Source: Microbacterium paraoxydans | GTDB lineage: Bacteria; Actinomycetota; Actinomycetes; Actinomycetales; Microbacteriaceae | NCBI RefSeq assembly: GCF_900105335.1 | Contig: NZ_LT629770.1 | Location: 3,162,001-3,226,000, forward strand | Length of the DNA stretch: 64,000 nt | Direction of reading: 5' to 3' | Shown: one piece after another, positions 1-11,255 of the stretch | Numbering within the stretch: position 1 is the first letter of the stretch | Layout: each line of letters opens with the position of its first letter | The notes under the pieces: model-generated | Told to the model about the DNA's origin: nothing | What the model saw: the letters and a program-made list of their open reading frames with translations, nothing else | Databases searched by the model: none | Program-made: the position numbers and the translations under genes

Positions 1-18
1 GAAGTCAGGACGAGTGAC

Positions 19-1014
19 ATGAAGTTCTATGCACGAAGGATCGGGTTCTACGCGTTCACGCTGTGGGCTGCGATCTCCATCAACTTCCTGCTTCCCCGGC
101 TCATGCCGGGGGATCCCGCCGACATCATGATCGCCAAGATGCAGCGGGCCGGCGGAGAGGTCTCCGAGACCACCATCCGCAACATCAAGCTCCTGCTCGG
201 CGGCGACGATGCGTCCCTCTGGGAGCAGTACCTCGCCTACTGGGGACGCATGCTCCGAGGCGATCTCGGGGTGTCGGTGACCAAGTTCCCCACCCCGGTG
301 GCCGAGCTGATCGCCGGCGCCCTGCCCTGGACGCTGGTGCTCGTCGGCACCGCGACGGTCATCTCCTTCCTGCTCGGCGTCGTGCTCGGCGCCTGGGCCG
401 GGTGGAAGCGCGGTACCTGGGTCGACCACCTGATCCCGGCAACCACCGTGCTGCAGTCCATCCCGTACTTCTGGCTCGCGCTCGTCCTGATCGCCGTCTT
501 CGCGGTCGGGCTCGGCTGGTTCCCGATGTTCGGCGGCTACGACGTCTTCGACTTCCCGGAGGGCCCGGAACCGACGTGGGCGTTCTTCACCGACGCCGTG
601 GCGCACTCGCTCCTTCCCGCGATCACGATCGTGATCAGCTCCGTGGGGGGCTGGATGTTCGGCATGCGCAACATGATGGTCTCCACGCTCGCCGAGGACT
701 ACGTCCTCACCGCTGAGGCCAAGGGACTGCGGCCGCGGCGCATCATGACGACGTACGCGGCCCGCAACGCGGCCATCCCGTCGATCGCGGGCTTCTCGAT
801 CACCCTCGGGTTCGTCGTGGCCGGCTCCATCGTCATGGAGCAGGTTTTCACCTACCCGGGCGTCGGCAAGCTCATGTTCCAGGCCGTCACCAACAACGAC
901 TACGCGCTGATGCAGGGACTGTTCCTCGTGATCACCCTCACGGTGCTCGTCGCCAACTTCTTCATGGACCTCGTCTATGGCTTCATCGACCCGAGGGCTC
1001 GCCAGAATGTCTGA
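19..1014 (+). CDS. Peptide-family ABC transporter permease (DppB/OppB type)
   Basis: Membrane subunit of a binding-protein-dependent importer for peptides or related solutes. The 331-residue product opens with a first membrane helix (about residues 8-28) followed by LMPGDPAD, typical of DppB/OppB. About five more helices follow, concentrated after residue 100. The cytoplasmic loop that docks on the ATPase is EAKGLRPRRIM (233-243). ATG is preceded by AGGAC at suitable distance. Its stop overlaps the next start by 8 nt, and four genes to 3692 form one operon. Only 18 nt precede it, so the solute-binding protein, usually the first gene, must lie outside the window. The substrate cannot be told from the sequence. 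Confidence 0.93.
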   Translation: MKFYARRIGFYAFTLWAAISINFLLPRLMPGDPADIMIAKMQRAGGEVSETTIRNIKLLLGGDDASLWEQYLAYWGRMLRGDLGVSVTKFPTPVAELIAGALPWTLVLVGTATVISFLLGVVLGAWAGWKRGTWVDHLIPATTVLQSIPYFWLALVLIAVFAVGLGWFPMFGGYDVFDFPEGPEPTWAFFTDAVAHSLLPAITIVISSVGGWMFGMRNMMVSTLAEDYVLTAEAKGLRPRRIMTTYAARNAAIPSIAGFSITLGFVVAGSIVMEQVFTYPGVGKLMFQAVTNNDYALMQGLFLVITLTVLVANFFMDLVYGFIDPRARQNV

Positions 1015-1987
1015 CACGAAGAACCCGCTCCTCGTGGAGGAGCCTCCCACCGTCGCCCCCGAGGGCACCGTCGCCCTGGCCACGCAGCGTCAGGAGCGCC
1101 GGCGCCGCCGGATCCTGCCCAGCACGTCGCCGAAGTTCATCGTCGGGTCCGTCCTCGTGCTCGCCATCGTGCTCTTCGCGATCATCGCGCCGTTCTTCAC
1201 GCAGAACCCGCGCAGCACCGACAACCCCGCCCTCGCCGCGCCCTCGGCGGAGCACTGGCTGGGCACGACCAAGCTCGGCAACGACGTGCTCGCTCAGCTC
1301 GCCGTCGGGGCGCAGGGGTCGCTGCTCATCGGCGTCACGGCCGGCGGCATCGCCATCGTGCTCTCGCTCCTCTTCGGTGTCCTGGCCGGGTACCTCGGCG
1401 GCTGGCGGGAGGACGTCCTCGCTCTCCTGACGAACGTCATGATCGTGATCCCCGGACTGCCGCTGGTCATGGTGATCGCGTCGTTCGTGCCGCAGCGCAG
1501 CTGGCAGCTCGTGGCCTTCGTCCTGGGCATCACCTCCTGGGCCGGAGCGGCGTACGTGCTGCGGCTGCAGACCCGCTCGCTCCGCACCCGCGATTACGTG
1601 TACGCGTCGAAGGTGGCGGGGGAGAAGTCCCTCCGGGTGATCCTCGTCGAGATCATGCCGAACCTGCTCCCGCTGCTGACCGCGCAGTTCCTCTTCGCGA
1701 TCATCTTCGCCATCCTCGGCGAGGCGGGGCTGTCGTATCTCGGTCTCGGTCCGAACTCCTCGATCACCTGGGGCTCGATCCTCAACGACGCCCAGTCCGG
1801 TCAGGCCCTCGGTCGCGGTGCCTGGTGGTGGTTCGTGCCGCCGGGCATCATGATCGCGATCCTCGGCGCGGGACTCGCGCTGATCAACTTCGCCATCGAC
1901 GAGGTCATCAACCCGAAGCTGCGCAACGCGCCCGATGCGGCCCGTCGTCTGCGCAAGGCCGCGAAGGAGAAGGGGGTCACCGCATGA
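1007..1987 (+). CDS. Peptide-family ABC transporter permease (DppC/OppC type)
   Basis: Second membrane subunit of the same importer, 326 residues from the ATG that overlaps the previous stop (ATGTCTGA). A longer in-frame start at 977 lies inside the upstream gene and is not needed. The N-terminus has an arginine-rich cytoplasmic stretch (30-35), a membrane helix at about 44-64 and the family segment HWLGTTKLGNDV (83-94), where family members usually read HxLGTDxxGRD. The ATPase-docking loop is SKVAGEKSLR (201-210). Stop and next start share ATGA, indicating translational coupling to the ATPase genes. Confidence 0.92.
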   Translation: MSDTKNPLLVEEPPTVAPEGTVALATQRQERRRRRILPSTSPKFIVGSVLVLAIVLFAIIAPFFTQNPRSTDNPALAAPSAEHWLGTTKLGNDVLAQLAVGAQGSLLIGVTAGGIAIVLSLLFGVLAGYLGGWREDVLALLTNVMIVIPGLPLVMVIASFVPQRSWQLVAFVLGITSWAGAAYVLRLQTRSLRTRDYVYASKVAGEKSLRVILVEIMPNLLPLLTAQFLFAIIFAILGEAGLSYLGLGPNSSITWGSILNDAQSGQALGRGAWWWFVPPGIMIAILGAGLALINFAIDEVINPKLRNAPDAARRLRKAAKEKGVTA

Positions 1988-2838
1988 GCGACGCCGTGCT
2001 CACCGCCAGGAACGTCTCGATCGAGTACGAGGTCGACCCGCCCGTCAAAGCCGTCCGCGACGTTTCGCTGACGCTCCACCGCGGCGAGATCCTCGGACTC
2101 GCGGGGGAGTCGGGCTGCGGCAAGACGACCCTCGCGTACGGGATGAACCGGCTGCTCAAGGCGCCGGCGCTGATGACCGACGGCGAGATCGTGTTCCACG
2201 ACCGCGACGGCCACGACATCGACGTCGTCGGACTCGACGGGGACGGGCTGCGCGCTTTCCGCTGGGACAAGATCTCGATGGTCTTCCAGGGGGCGATGAA
2301 CTCCCTCAACCCCGTCATCTCGGTCCGCGCGCAGATCTTCGACATCTTCGACACCCACCGCCCCGGAATGTCGAAGAAGGCCAAGCAGGAGCGCGCGGAG
2401 GAGCTGCTCACGCTCGTCGGCGTCGACCCCGGCCGGCTGACGAGCTTCCCGCACGAGCTCTCCGGCGGCATGCGCCAGCGCATGATGATCGCGATGGCGC
2501 TCGCGCTCGACCCGCAGGTCATGATCATGGACGAGCCCACCACGGCGCTCGACGTGGTCGTGCAGCGCGGCATCATCCGGGAGATCATGCGCCTGCGCGA
2601 GAAGCTCGGCTTCGCCGTCATCTTCATCACGCACGATCTGCCCATGCTGATCGAGATCAGCGACCGCATCGCGGTCATGCTGCAGGGCCGGATCGTCGAG
2701 CAGGGCACCGCGGCCGAGATCTACCGCAACCCGCAGCACGAGTACACCCAGCGGCTGCTGTCGAGCTTCCCGTCCCTCACGGGCGAGCGGGGCGACTTCG
2801 TCCGCAGCGGCAGCGTGAACCAGGAGGTCATCCGATGA
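1984..2838 (+). CDS. Peptide-family ABC transporter ATP-binding protein (DppD type)
   Basis: ATPase that powers the importer encoded just upstream, 284 residues. Walker A is GESGCGKTT (41-49), the ABC signature LSGGMRQRM begins at residue 159, and Walker B MIMDEPTT has its catalytic Glu at 184. ITHDL supplies the H-loop. It is shorter than typical OppD/DppD proteins (about 320-340) because the C-terminal oligopeptide-type extension is brief. The start is the ATG in the ATGA overlap with the permease. A separate D-type and F-type ATPase here contrasts with the fused ATPase of the second importer at 12189. Confidence 0.93.
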   Translation: MSDAVLTARNVSIEYEVDPPVKAVRDVSLTLHRGEILGLAGESGCGKTTLAYGMNRLLKAPALMTDGEIVFHDRDGHDIDVVGLDGDGLRAFRWDKISMVFQGAMNSLNPVISVRAQIFDIFDTHRPGMSKKAKQERAEELLTLVGVDPGRLTSFPHELSGGMRQRMMIAMALALDPQVMIMDEPTTALDVVVQRGIIREIMRLREKLGFAVIFITHDLPMLIEISDRIAVMLQGRIVEQGTAAEIYRNPQHEYTQRLLSSFPSLTGERGDFVRSGSVNQEVIR

Positions 2839-3692
2839 GCGTGGACGGGACGAGGCGCGGCGGCACCCTCGAGGCGAGGAACCTCGTGAAGGACTTCCAC
2901 CTGCGCTCGGGGTTCCGCACCAGCGTGCTGCACGCGGTGAAGGACGTGTCGTTCACGCTGGAGGCCGGGCGGACCACGGCGCTCGTCGGCGAGTCCGGGT
3001 CGGGCAAGTCGACCATCGCCCGGATGCTGATGAAGCTGGAGACGCCGACCTCGGGAAGCATCCTCCTCGACGGTGAGGAGTCCGGCACGCGGGGGTCGAG
3101 CCTCGAGCGCTACCGGTCGGACGTGCAGATGGTCTTCCAGGACCCGTTCGCCTCACTCAACCCGTTCCACACGATCGTGCACCACCTGGAGCGTCCGATC
3201 CGGTTGCACCACCCCAAGCTCGACAGCCGCGAGGTGCGGGCGCGGGCGATCGAGCTGCTGGAGCGCGTGCGGCTCACTCCGGGCGAGAGCTTCGCGGAAC
3301 GGCGCCCGCACGAGCTCTCCGGCGGACAGCGGCAGCGTGTGGCGATCGCGCGGGCCCTGGCCCCCGGCGCCCGGTTCATCGTGGCCGACGAGCCGGTGTC
3401 GATGCTCGACGTGTCGATCCGGCTCGGCGTGCTCAACCTGCTCGCCGAGCTGCAGCGCGAGGAGAACCTCGGCGTCCTCTACATCACGCACGACCTCGCG
3501 ACCGCGCGGCACTTCTCCGACGACATCATGGTCCTCTTCCAGGGCGACGTCGTGGAGCGGGGAACGGCCGACGAGGTGATCCTGAACCCGCAGCACGAGT
3601 ACACGAGGACGCTTCTGGCGGCGGCCCCCGAACCGGAGAACCTCGGCAGGCTCCGTGACGAGGTCAGAGCGGAGCTCGCGCTGGGCTCCTGA
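2835..3692 (+). CDS. Peptide-family ABC transporter ATP-binding protein (DppF type)
   Basis: Second ATPase of the importer, 285 residues, translationally coupled to the first by ATGA. Walker A GESGSGKST is at 52-60, followed by the Q-loop in MVFQDPFASLNP, the signature LSGGQRQRV, Walker B FIVADEP and the H-loop in YITHDL. It ends in the usual HEYTRTLL segment. It is the last gene of the operon. A TAGACT promoter element for the glycine riboswitch starts only about 20 nt after its stop, so no free-standing terminator fits between them. Confidence 0.92.
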   Translation: MSVDGTRRGGTLEARNLVKDFHLRSGFRTSVLHAVKDVSFTLEAGRTTALVGESGSGKSTIARMLMKLETPTSGSILLDGEESGTRGSSLERYRSDVQMVFQDPFASLNPFHTIVHHLERPIRLHHPKLDSREVRARAIELLERVRLTPGESFAERRPHELSGGQRQRVAIARALAPGARFIVADEPVSMLDVSIRLGVLNLLAELQREENLGVLYITHDLATARHFSDDIMVLFQGDVVERGTADEVILNPQHEYTRTLLAAAPEPENLGRLRDEVRAELALGS

Positions 3693-3710
3693 GCGGGCGG
3701 GGGAGACCGC

Positions 3711-3716
3711 TAGACT
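3711..3716 (+). promoter_or_regulatory. Candidate -10 element of the gcv riboswitch promoter
   Basis: TAGACT, followed by a probable transcription start near 3723, ahead of the first glycine aptamer. The -35 is weak (CTGAGC at 3689-3694, overlapping the stop codon of the upstream ATPase gene). The same TAGACT hexamer precedes fdxA. Confidence 0.5.
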
Positions 3717-3739
3717 GAACCCACAATCGAAGACAGGCC

Positions 3740-3936
3740 GAACGACCGACGCGGGAGAGCCCCGGCGCACGCAGCCGGGCACCGAAGGAGCAAGCCTCCC
3801 CGCCAATCTCTCAGGTACGCGTACCGCGGAGGTCCGGCCGCTCTGAAAAGCGATCCCGAGCACCGGGGGATCCGCCGACGGTGAAAGCCCTGCGCTCGCG
3901 CGGGCGAAGCTCTCAGGCCCATGACAGAGGGGGAGT
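3740..3936 (+). ncRNA. Tandem glycine riboswitch
   Basis: Cis-acting leader RNA that senses glycine and controls the cleavage operon. Aptamer 1 shows GCGGGAGAGCCCC (3751-3763), the internal ACCGAAGGAGCAAG and the CTCTCAGGTA core (3808-3817). Aptamer 2 has the linker TGAAAAGCG, GACGGTGAAAGCCC and the matching AGCTCTCAGGCCCATGACAG (3908-3927), then GAGGGGGA closing its basal stem. Two aptamers in series, followed directly by gcvT, is the classic arrangement. The known response of gcv riboswitches is induction by glycine, so an ON switch is expected here. Boundaries are approximate. Confidence 0.93.
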
Positions 3937-3985
3937 TCCCAGGGACGACGTCGTCGTCCCGCCCGACCCAGCCCGGGAGAACTCC
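3932..3985 (+). promoter_or_regulatory. Possible expression platform of the glycine riboswitch
   Basis: GGAGTTC (3932-3938), at the 3' edge of aptamer 2, is complementary to GAACTCC (3979-3985), which lies between the ribosome binding site GGGAGA and the gcvT ATG. The stem would enclose a second hairpin, GGGACGAC (3942-3949) with GTCGTCCC (3953-3960). Such a fold would bury the start region and compete with the aptamer's basal stem, suggesting control of translation. There is no U-tract typical of a terminator. The pairing is seen; the mechanism is inferred. Confidence 0.45.
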
Positions 3986-5101
3986 ATGTCCGACCCCCGC
4001 TACACCCCGTTGCGCGAGCGCCATGAGGCGCTCGGCGCCTCCTTCACCGATTTCGGCGGCTGGCAGATGCCGGTGCGCTACACGTCCGACCTCGCCGAGC
4101 ACCACGCGGTGCGGCAGGCGGCGGGCGTCTTCGACATCTCGCACATGGCCGAGTTCACGGTCCGCGGCACCGGCGCGGCGGCCTTCCTCGACTACGCCCT
4201 CGCCGGGCGGCTGTCGGCTCTCGCGGTCGGCAAGGCGAAGTACTCCCTGCTGCTGACGCCCGAGGGCGGCATCGTCGACGATGTGATCGTCTACCGCCTG
4301 GCCGACGACGACTTCCTCATCATCTCCAACGCGGGCAACCGCGACGCGGTGCGTCAGGCACTCACCGCGCGGGTCGCGGACGCGGACGCGGGCCCCGTGG
4401 AGGTCGCCGACGTCTCGGACGACTACGCGCTGATCGCCGTGCAGGGCCCGCGGGCCGAGGAGATCCTCGCCGCGACGGCGGGCATCGCCGACGTCAGCGT
4501 CCCCTGGGCAGAGCAGAAGTACTACGCGTGGGCGACCGCGTCGTTCGCCGGGGAGCCGCTGCTCCTCGCCCGCACCGGCTACACCGGGGAGGACGGCTTC
4601 GAGCTCCTCGTCCCGGCCGCCCACGCGACCGCACTGTGGGACGCCGTCCTCGACGCCGGCGCGCCGCACGGGCTCGTCCCCGCCGGCCTCGCCGCGCGCG
4701 ACACCCTCCGCCTGGAGGCGGGCATGCCGCTCTACGGGCATGAGCTCAGCCTCGACACCGCACCCGCCCAGGCCGGCCTCGGCCGGGTCGTGGTCGCCGC
4801 GAAGGAGCGTTTCGTCGGCAAGGACGCACCGGCGCCGGCCGACGACGCCCGCATCCTCGTCGGCCTGACGGCGGAGGGGCGACGCGCCGGCCGCGCCGGC
4901 TATGCGGTCGTCGACGCCGACGGCTCTCCGATCGGCGAGATCACCAGCGGCGCCCTGAGCCCGACGCTCGGCCATCCCATCGCGATGGCGTACGTCGACC
5001 CTTCTTCCGCGGAAGAGGGAACCGCAGTATTCCTTGATGTGCGGGGGACCCGTATCCCCGCGACCGTGACCGCCCTGCCTTTCTACCGGAGGACAAAATG
5101 A
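3986..5101 (+). CDS. gcvT: Aminomethyltransferase, glycine cleavage T protein
   Basis: T protein of the glycine cleavage system: it takes the aminomethyl group from lipoyl-H protein and gives methylene-tetrahydrofolate and ammonia. The 371 residues contain the folate-binding fold with [12 protein letters not shown] near 21-32, DISHMAEF at 50-57, and GGIVDD at 94-99 holding the catalytic aspartate. [14 protein letters not shown] marks the middle of the protein. ATG at 3986 is chosen because GGGAGA sits just upstream; the frame stays open to 3881, inside the riboswitch, but an upstream start would translate the RNA element. Overlaps gcvH by ATGA. Confidence 0.97.
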   Translation: MSDPRYTPLRERHEALGASFTDFGGWQMPVRYTSDLAEHHAVRQAAGVFDISHMAEFTVRGTGAAAFLDYALAGRLSALAVGKAKYSLLLTPEGGIVDDVIVYRLADDDFLIISNAGNRDAVRQALTARVADADAGPVEVADVSDDYALIAVQGPRAEEILAATAGIADVSVPWAEQKYYAWATASFAGEPLLLARTGYTGEDGFELLVPAAHATALWDAVLDAGAPHGLVPAGLAARDTLRLEAGMPLYGHELSLDTAPAQAGLGRVVVAAKERFVGKDAPAPADDARILVGLTAEGRRAGRAGYAVVDADGSPIGEITSGALSPTLGHPIAMAYVDPSSAEEGTAVFLDVRGTRIPATVTALPFYRRTK

Positions 5102-5475
5102 CCGACCTCAGCGCACTCCGCTACACCGACGAGCACGAATGGATCGCCGGTGACGGCGACACCGTGACGATCGGCATCACCGACTACGCCGCCGAGAAGC
5201 TGGGGGATGTCGTCTTCGTCGAGCTCCCCGCCGTCGGCACCGAGCTGACCGCCGGCTCCGTCGTCGGCGAGATCGAGTCCACCAAGTCGGTCGGGGAGCT
5301 CTACGCCCCGGTCGCCGGCACGGTCGTCGAGATCAACGACGCCGTCGTCGACGACCCCTCGCTCGTCAACGCCGAGCCGTTCGAGGGCGGCTGGCTGCTC
5401 AAGGTGTCCGTCGCCGCCGGCGCGCTGGACGGACTGCTGGACCGCGACGCCTACGTCGCACTCACGGAGGGCTGA
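5098..5475 (+). CDS. gcvH: Glycine cleavage system H protein
   Basis: Lipoyl carrier that shuttles the aminomethyl group between P, T and L proteins. At 125 residues it is the normal length. The lipoyl-attachment lysine is K63 in [11 protein letters not shown], within the expected beta-hairpin, and the C-terminus carries the conserved [13 protein letters not shown]. The N-terminal RYTDEHEWI is characteristic. Start overlaps the gcvT stop (ATGA); gcvP follows after 7 nt. No lipoate ligase, lipoyl synthase or L protein gene is in the window. Confidence 0.97.
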   Translation: MTDLSALRYTDEHEWIAGDGDTVTIGITDYAAEKLGDVVFVELPAVGTELTAGSVVGEIESTKSVGELYAPVAGTVVEINDAVVDDPSLVNAEPFEGGWLLKVSVAAGALDGLLDRDAYVALTEG

Positions 5476-5482
5476 TCCGGAA

Positions 5483-8377
<2,895 letters not shown>

Positions 8378-8392
8378 CACGGACCCGCACGA

Positions 8393-8436
8393 CGAACGGC
8401 GTCGCGCCCGCCTCCCGGCGGCGCGGCGCCGTTCGC
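8393..8436 (+). terminator. Possible terminator after gcvP
   Basis: An imperfect GC-rich hairpin: GACGAACGGCGTCGCGCC on the left arm pairs with GGCGGCGCGGCGCCGTTCG on the right. It lies 15 nt after the gcvP stop. There is no clear U-run, so termination is only inferred from position and structure. Confidence 0.4.
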
Positions 8437-8592
8437 GTTACGCCATGTTTCCGTCATGTGACAGATGGTCACCACTCAGTAACAGTTCGTTAGCCGAACG
8501 TCCTGGACTCGCGACCCCCGGGTTACGCTCAGGTATCCCTGCGCGCTCGATGATGAGCCGCGCAGAATTCCCACGTCCACAGGAGGACAAAA

Positions 8593-10227
8593 GTGAAGCG
8601 CAACAAGATCGCCCTCGCGGGCAGCGCACTGTTCGTGATCGGCGCCCTGACCCTGGCAGGCTGCGCCAGCGGCGGCGGCAACACGAGTGACGGAGGAAGC
8701 GACGCGAACGCGGATGCCGACGCCATCATCACCACGAACGGCTCCGAGCCGGAGAACCCGCTCATCCCGACCAACACCAACGAGGTCGGCGGCGGCAAGA
8801 TCCTCGACGAGATTTTCGCCGGACTCGTCTACTACGACGCCGAGGGCAAGCCGGTCAACGACATGGCCGAGGAGATTGTCACCGACGACCCTCAGCACCT
8901 CACGATCAAGCTGAAGAAGGGGCAGACCTTCACCAACGGTGAGGAGGTCACGGCCGACAACTTCATCAAGGCGTGGAACGAGGGTGCGAAGGCATCGAAC
9001 GCCCACCTGTCCGGCTACTTCTTCGAGGACATCGAGGGCTTCAGCTACGAGGAGGACACCGAGCTCACCGGTCTCGAGCAGGTCGACGACTACACGTTCA
9101 CCATCGCGCTGAACAAGCCCGCCTCGGACTTCGCTCTGCGCCTGGGGTACTCGGCGTACTACCCGCTGCCCGATGTCGCGTTCGAGGACATGGACGCCTT
9201 CGGACAGAACCCCATCGGCAACGGCCCGTACATGATCGACGGTGACGACGCCTGGCAGCACGACGTGCAGATCGACCTGGTCCGCAACGACGACTACGAG
9301 GGTGGACGCCAGGCGAAGAACGGCGGCCTGACCATCAAGTTCTACGCGACCCAGGAGTCCGCGTACGCTGACCTCCTCGGAAACGAGGTCGACGTGATCG
9401 ATGCGATCCCGACCAACTCGCTTCCGGTGTTCACCGACGAGCTCGGCGACCGCGCGGTGAACCAGCCTTCCGCCGTCTTCCAGTCCTTCACGATCGGCCA
9501 GTTCCTCCCGCACTTCAGCGGCGAAGAGGGCAAGCTGCGTCGTCAGGCGATCTCGATGGCCATCAACCGGGAAGAGATCACCGAGACGATCTTCTCGGGA
9601 ACGCGCACCCCGGCTGCCGACTTCACGTCGCCGGTGATCGCAGGCTGGTCGGAGGACGTCCCCGGCAACGAGGTTCTGGACTACGACCCGGAGAAGGCGA
9701 AGGAACTCTGGGCAGAGGCCGACGCCATCTCGCCGTGGGAGGGTGACTTCAAGATCGCCTACAACGCCGACGGCGGACACGACGCGTGGGTCGATGCGGT
9801 CAGCAACAGCATCAAGAACACGCTCGGTATCGAGGCGTCCGGCGACCCGTACCCGACCTTCCAGGACCTGCGCACCAAGGTGAACGACCGCACCATCACC
9901 ACGGCGGCGCGCTCCGGCTGGCAGGCGGACTATCCGGGTCTGTACAACTTCCTCGGCCCGCTCTACGCGACCGGCGCCAGCTCTAACGACGGCGACTACA
10001 CGAGCCCGGAGTTCGATGAGCTCATCAAGGCCGGTATCAGCAACCCTGACCCGGACGCTCAGCTCGAGGACTTCACCAAGGCTCAGGAAGTCCTGTTCAA
10101 GGATCTTCCGGCGATCCCGCTCTGGTACTCGAACGTGACCGGTGGTTACAGCGAGAACGTCGACAACGTGACGTTCGGCTGGAACTCGGTTCCGCTCTAC
10201 TACGAGATCACGAAGGCCGGCGAGTAA
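8593..10227 (+). CDS. Peptide-family ABC transporter substrate-binding lipoprotein
   Basis: Extracellular solute receptor of the second peptide-type importer, 544 residues, SBP_bac_5 family. It begins with a lipoprotein signal peptide: basic MKRNK, hydrophobic stretch, lipobox LAGC with Cys24 as the lipidated residue, then a flexible Gly/Ser/Asp/Asn linker. The mature part shows family features such as GGGKILDEIFAGLVYYD and late NPDPDAQ...PAIPLWY. GTG start with AGGAGGAC 5-8 nt upstream. The upstream 215 nt hold no gene; CGTTACGCC and GGTTACGCTC there could contain promoter elements but no good -35/-10 pair is visible. Ligand unknown. Confidence 0.93.
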   Translation: MKRNKIALAGSALFVIGALTLAGCASGGGNTSDGGSDANADADAIITTNGSEPENPLIPTNTNEVGGGKILDEIFAGLVYYDAEGKPVNDMAEEIVTDDPQHLTIKLKKGQTFTNGEEVTADNFIKAWNEGAKASNAHLSGYFFEDIEGFSYEEDTELTGLEQVDDYTFTIALNKPASDFALRLGYSAYYPLPDVAFEDMDAFGQNPIGNGPYMIDGDDAWQHDVQIDLVRNDDYEGGRQAKNGGLTIKFYATQESAYADLLGNEVDVIDAIPTNSLPVFTDELGDRAVNQPSAVFQSFTIGQFLPHFSGEEGKLRRQAISMAINREEITETIFSGTRTPAADFTSPVIAGWSEDVPGNEVLDYDPEKAKELWAEADAISPWEGDFKIAYNADGGHDAWVDAVSNSIKNTLGIEASGDPYPTFQDLRTKVNDRTITTAARSGWQADYPGLYNFLGPLYATGASSNDGDYTSPEFDELIKAGISNPDPDAQLEDFTKAQEVLFKDLPAIPLWYSNVTGGYSENVDNVTFGWNSVPLYYEITKAGE

Positions 10228-10243
10228 GTCTGACGGCACTTCA

Positions 10244-10282
10244 CCTGTGAGGCGGTGGCGATCTTCGTCACCGCCTCACAGG
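10244..10282 (+). terminator. Attenuator or processing hairpin between binding protein and permease genes
   Basis: CCTGTGAGGCGGTG (10244-10257) and CACCGCCTCACAGG (10269-10282) form a perfect 14-bp stem with an 11-nt loop, 17 nt after the lipoprotein stop and 47 nt before the permease start. The downstream CTTTCTTT is the most U-rich stretch nearby. In such operons a leaky terminator or RNA-stabilising hairpin keeps binding protein in excess over membrane subunits; that role is inferred. Confidence 0.75.
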
Positions 10283-10328
10283 CTGTGTTCGGCTCGCTTT
10301 CTTTGCCCCTCAGAGAAGGGACAAGCGG

Positions 10329-11255
10329 ATGCTCGGTTACATTCTGAGACGTCTTCTGCAGGTGATCCCGGTCTTCTTCGGAGCCACCCTGCTCATCTAT
10401 TTCCTGGTGTTCGCCATGCCCGGCGACCCCATTCTCGCCCTCTTCGGCGACAAGACCCCGAACCCGGCTGTCATCGAGCAGCTCCGTGAGCAGTACCACC
10501 TGAACGACCCGTTCCTCGTCCAGTACTGGTACTACATCACCGGGGTGCTCCAGGGTGACCTCGGGACCACGTACTCCGGTCGCCCGGTGTCTGCGGTCCT
10601 GGCGGCGACCTTGCCCGTGACGGGACGCCTGGCCGTCATGGCCATCGGCATCGAGTTCGTACTCGCCATCGTCATCGGCACGATCTCCGCTCTGCGGAAG
10701 GGCAAGCTCTTCGACAACGTCTCCCTCATGGTGGCGCTCGTCGCGATCGCCATCCCGATCTTCGTGGTCGCCTTCTTGGCACAGTACTTCCTCGCCATCC
10801 GACTCGGGTGGTTCAAGCCCACGGTCGGAGCGGACAACGACTGGGGCGGACTCTGGCTCCCTGCCCTCGTGCTCGGGTTCAGCCTCTACGCCGTGAGTAT
10901 GCGGCTGATGCGGAGCTCCGTCATCGACACCCTTAATCAGGACTGGGTGCGTACTGCGTACGGCAAGGGGCTCTCGCGGAATCGCGTGCTCCCCGTCCAC
11001 GTGCTGCGAAACTCCCTCATTCCCGTCATCACCAACTCGGCCACCAACTTCGGCGTCCTTCTCGTGGGGGCCACCGTCACGGAGGGCATCTTCAACGTGC
11101 CGGGTGTCGGCAACACCCTCTTCGAAGCGATCCGACGGGGGGAGGGCCCGACGGTCGTCTCGTTCGTCACGGTCTTCGTCATCCTGTACGTCTTGGTGAA
11201 CCTGCTCATCGACCTGCTCTATGGTCTGCTCGACCCAAGGATTCGATATGTCTGA
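10329..11255 (+). CDS. Peptide-family ABC transporter permease (OppB/DppB type)
   Basis: First membrane subunit of the second importer, 308 residues. N-terminal helix at about 8-28 is followed by FAMPGDPILALFG, and about six helices are seen in total. The ATPase-docking loop reads AYGKGLSRNRVLPVHVLRN, a slight variant of the EAA motif. GAGAAGGGAC precedes the ATG. The stop overlaps the next start by 8 nt (ATGTCTGA), exactly as in the first operon at 1007-1014, which suggests the two transporter operons share ancestry. Confidence 0.93.
   Translation: MLGYILRRLLQVIPVFFGATLLIYFLVFAMPGDPILALFGDKTPNPAVIEQLREQYHLNDPFLVQYWYYITGVLQGDLGTTYSGRPVSAVLAATLPVTGRLAVMAIGIEFVLAIVIGTISALRKGKLFDNVSLMVALVAIAIPIFVVAFLAQYFLAIRLGWFKPTVGADNDWGGLWLPALVLGFSLYAVSMRLMRSSVIDTLNQDWVRTAYGKGLSRNRVLPVHVLRNSLIPVITNSATNFGVLLVGATVTEGIFNVPGVGNTLFEAIRRGEGPTVVSFVTVFVILYVLVNLLIDLLYGLLDPRIRYV

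Noticed and set aside
1..18. Possible end of an upstream gene (in-frame TGA at 15-17)
   Set aside because: Too short to show coding content; a binding-protein gene is expected upstream but cannot be supported.
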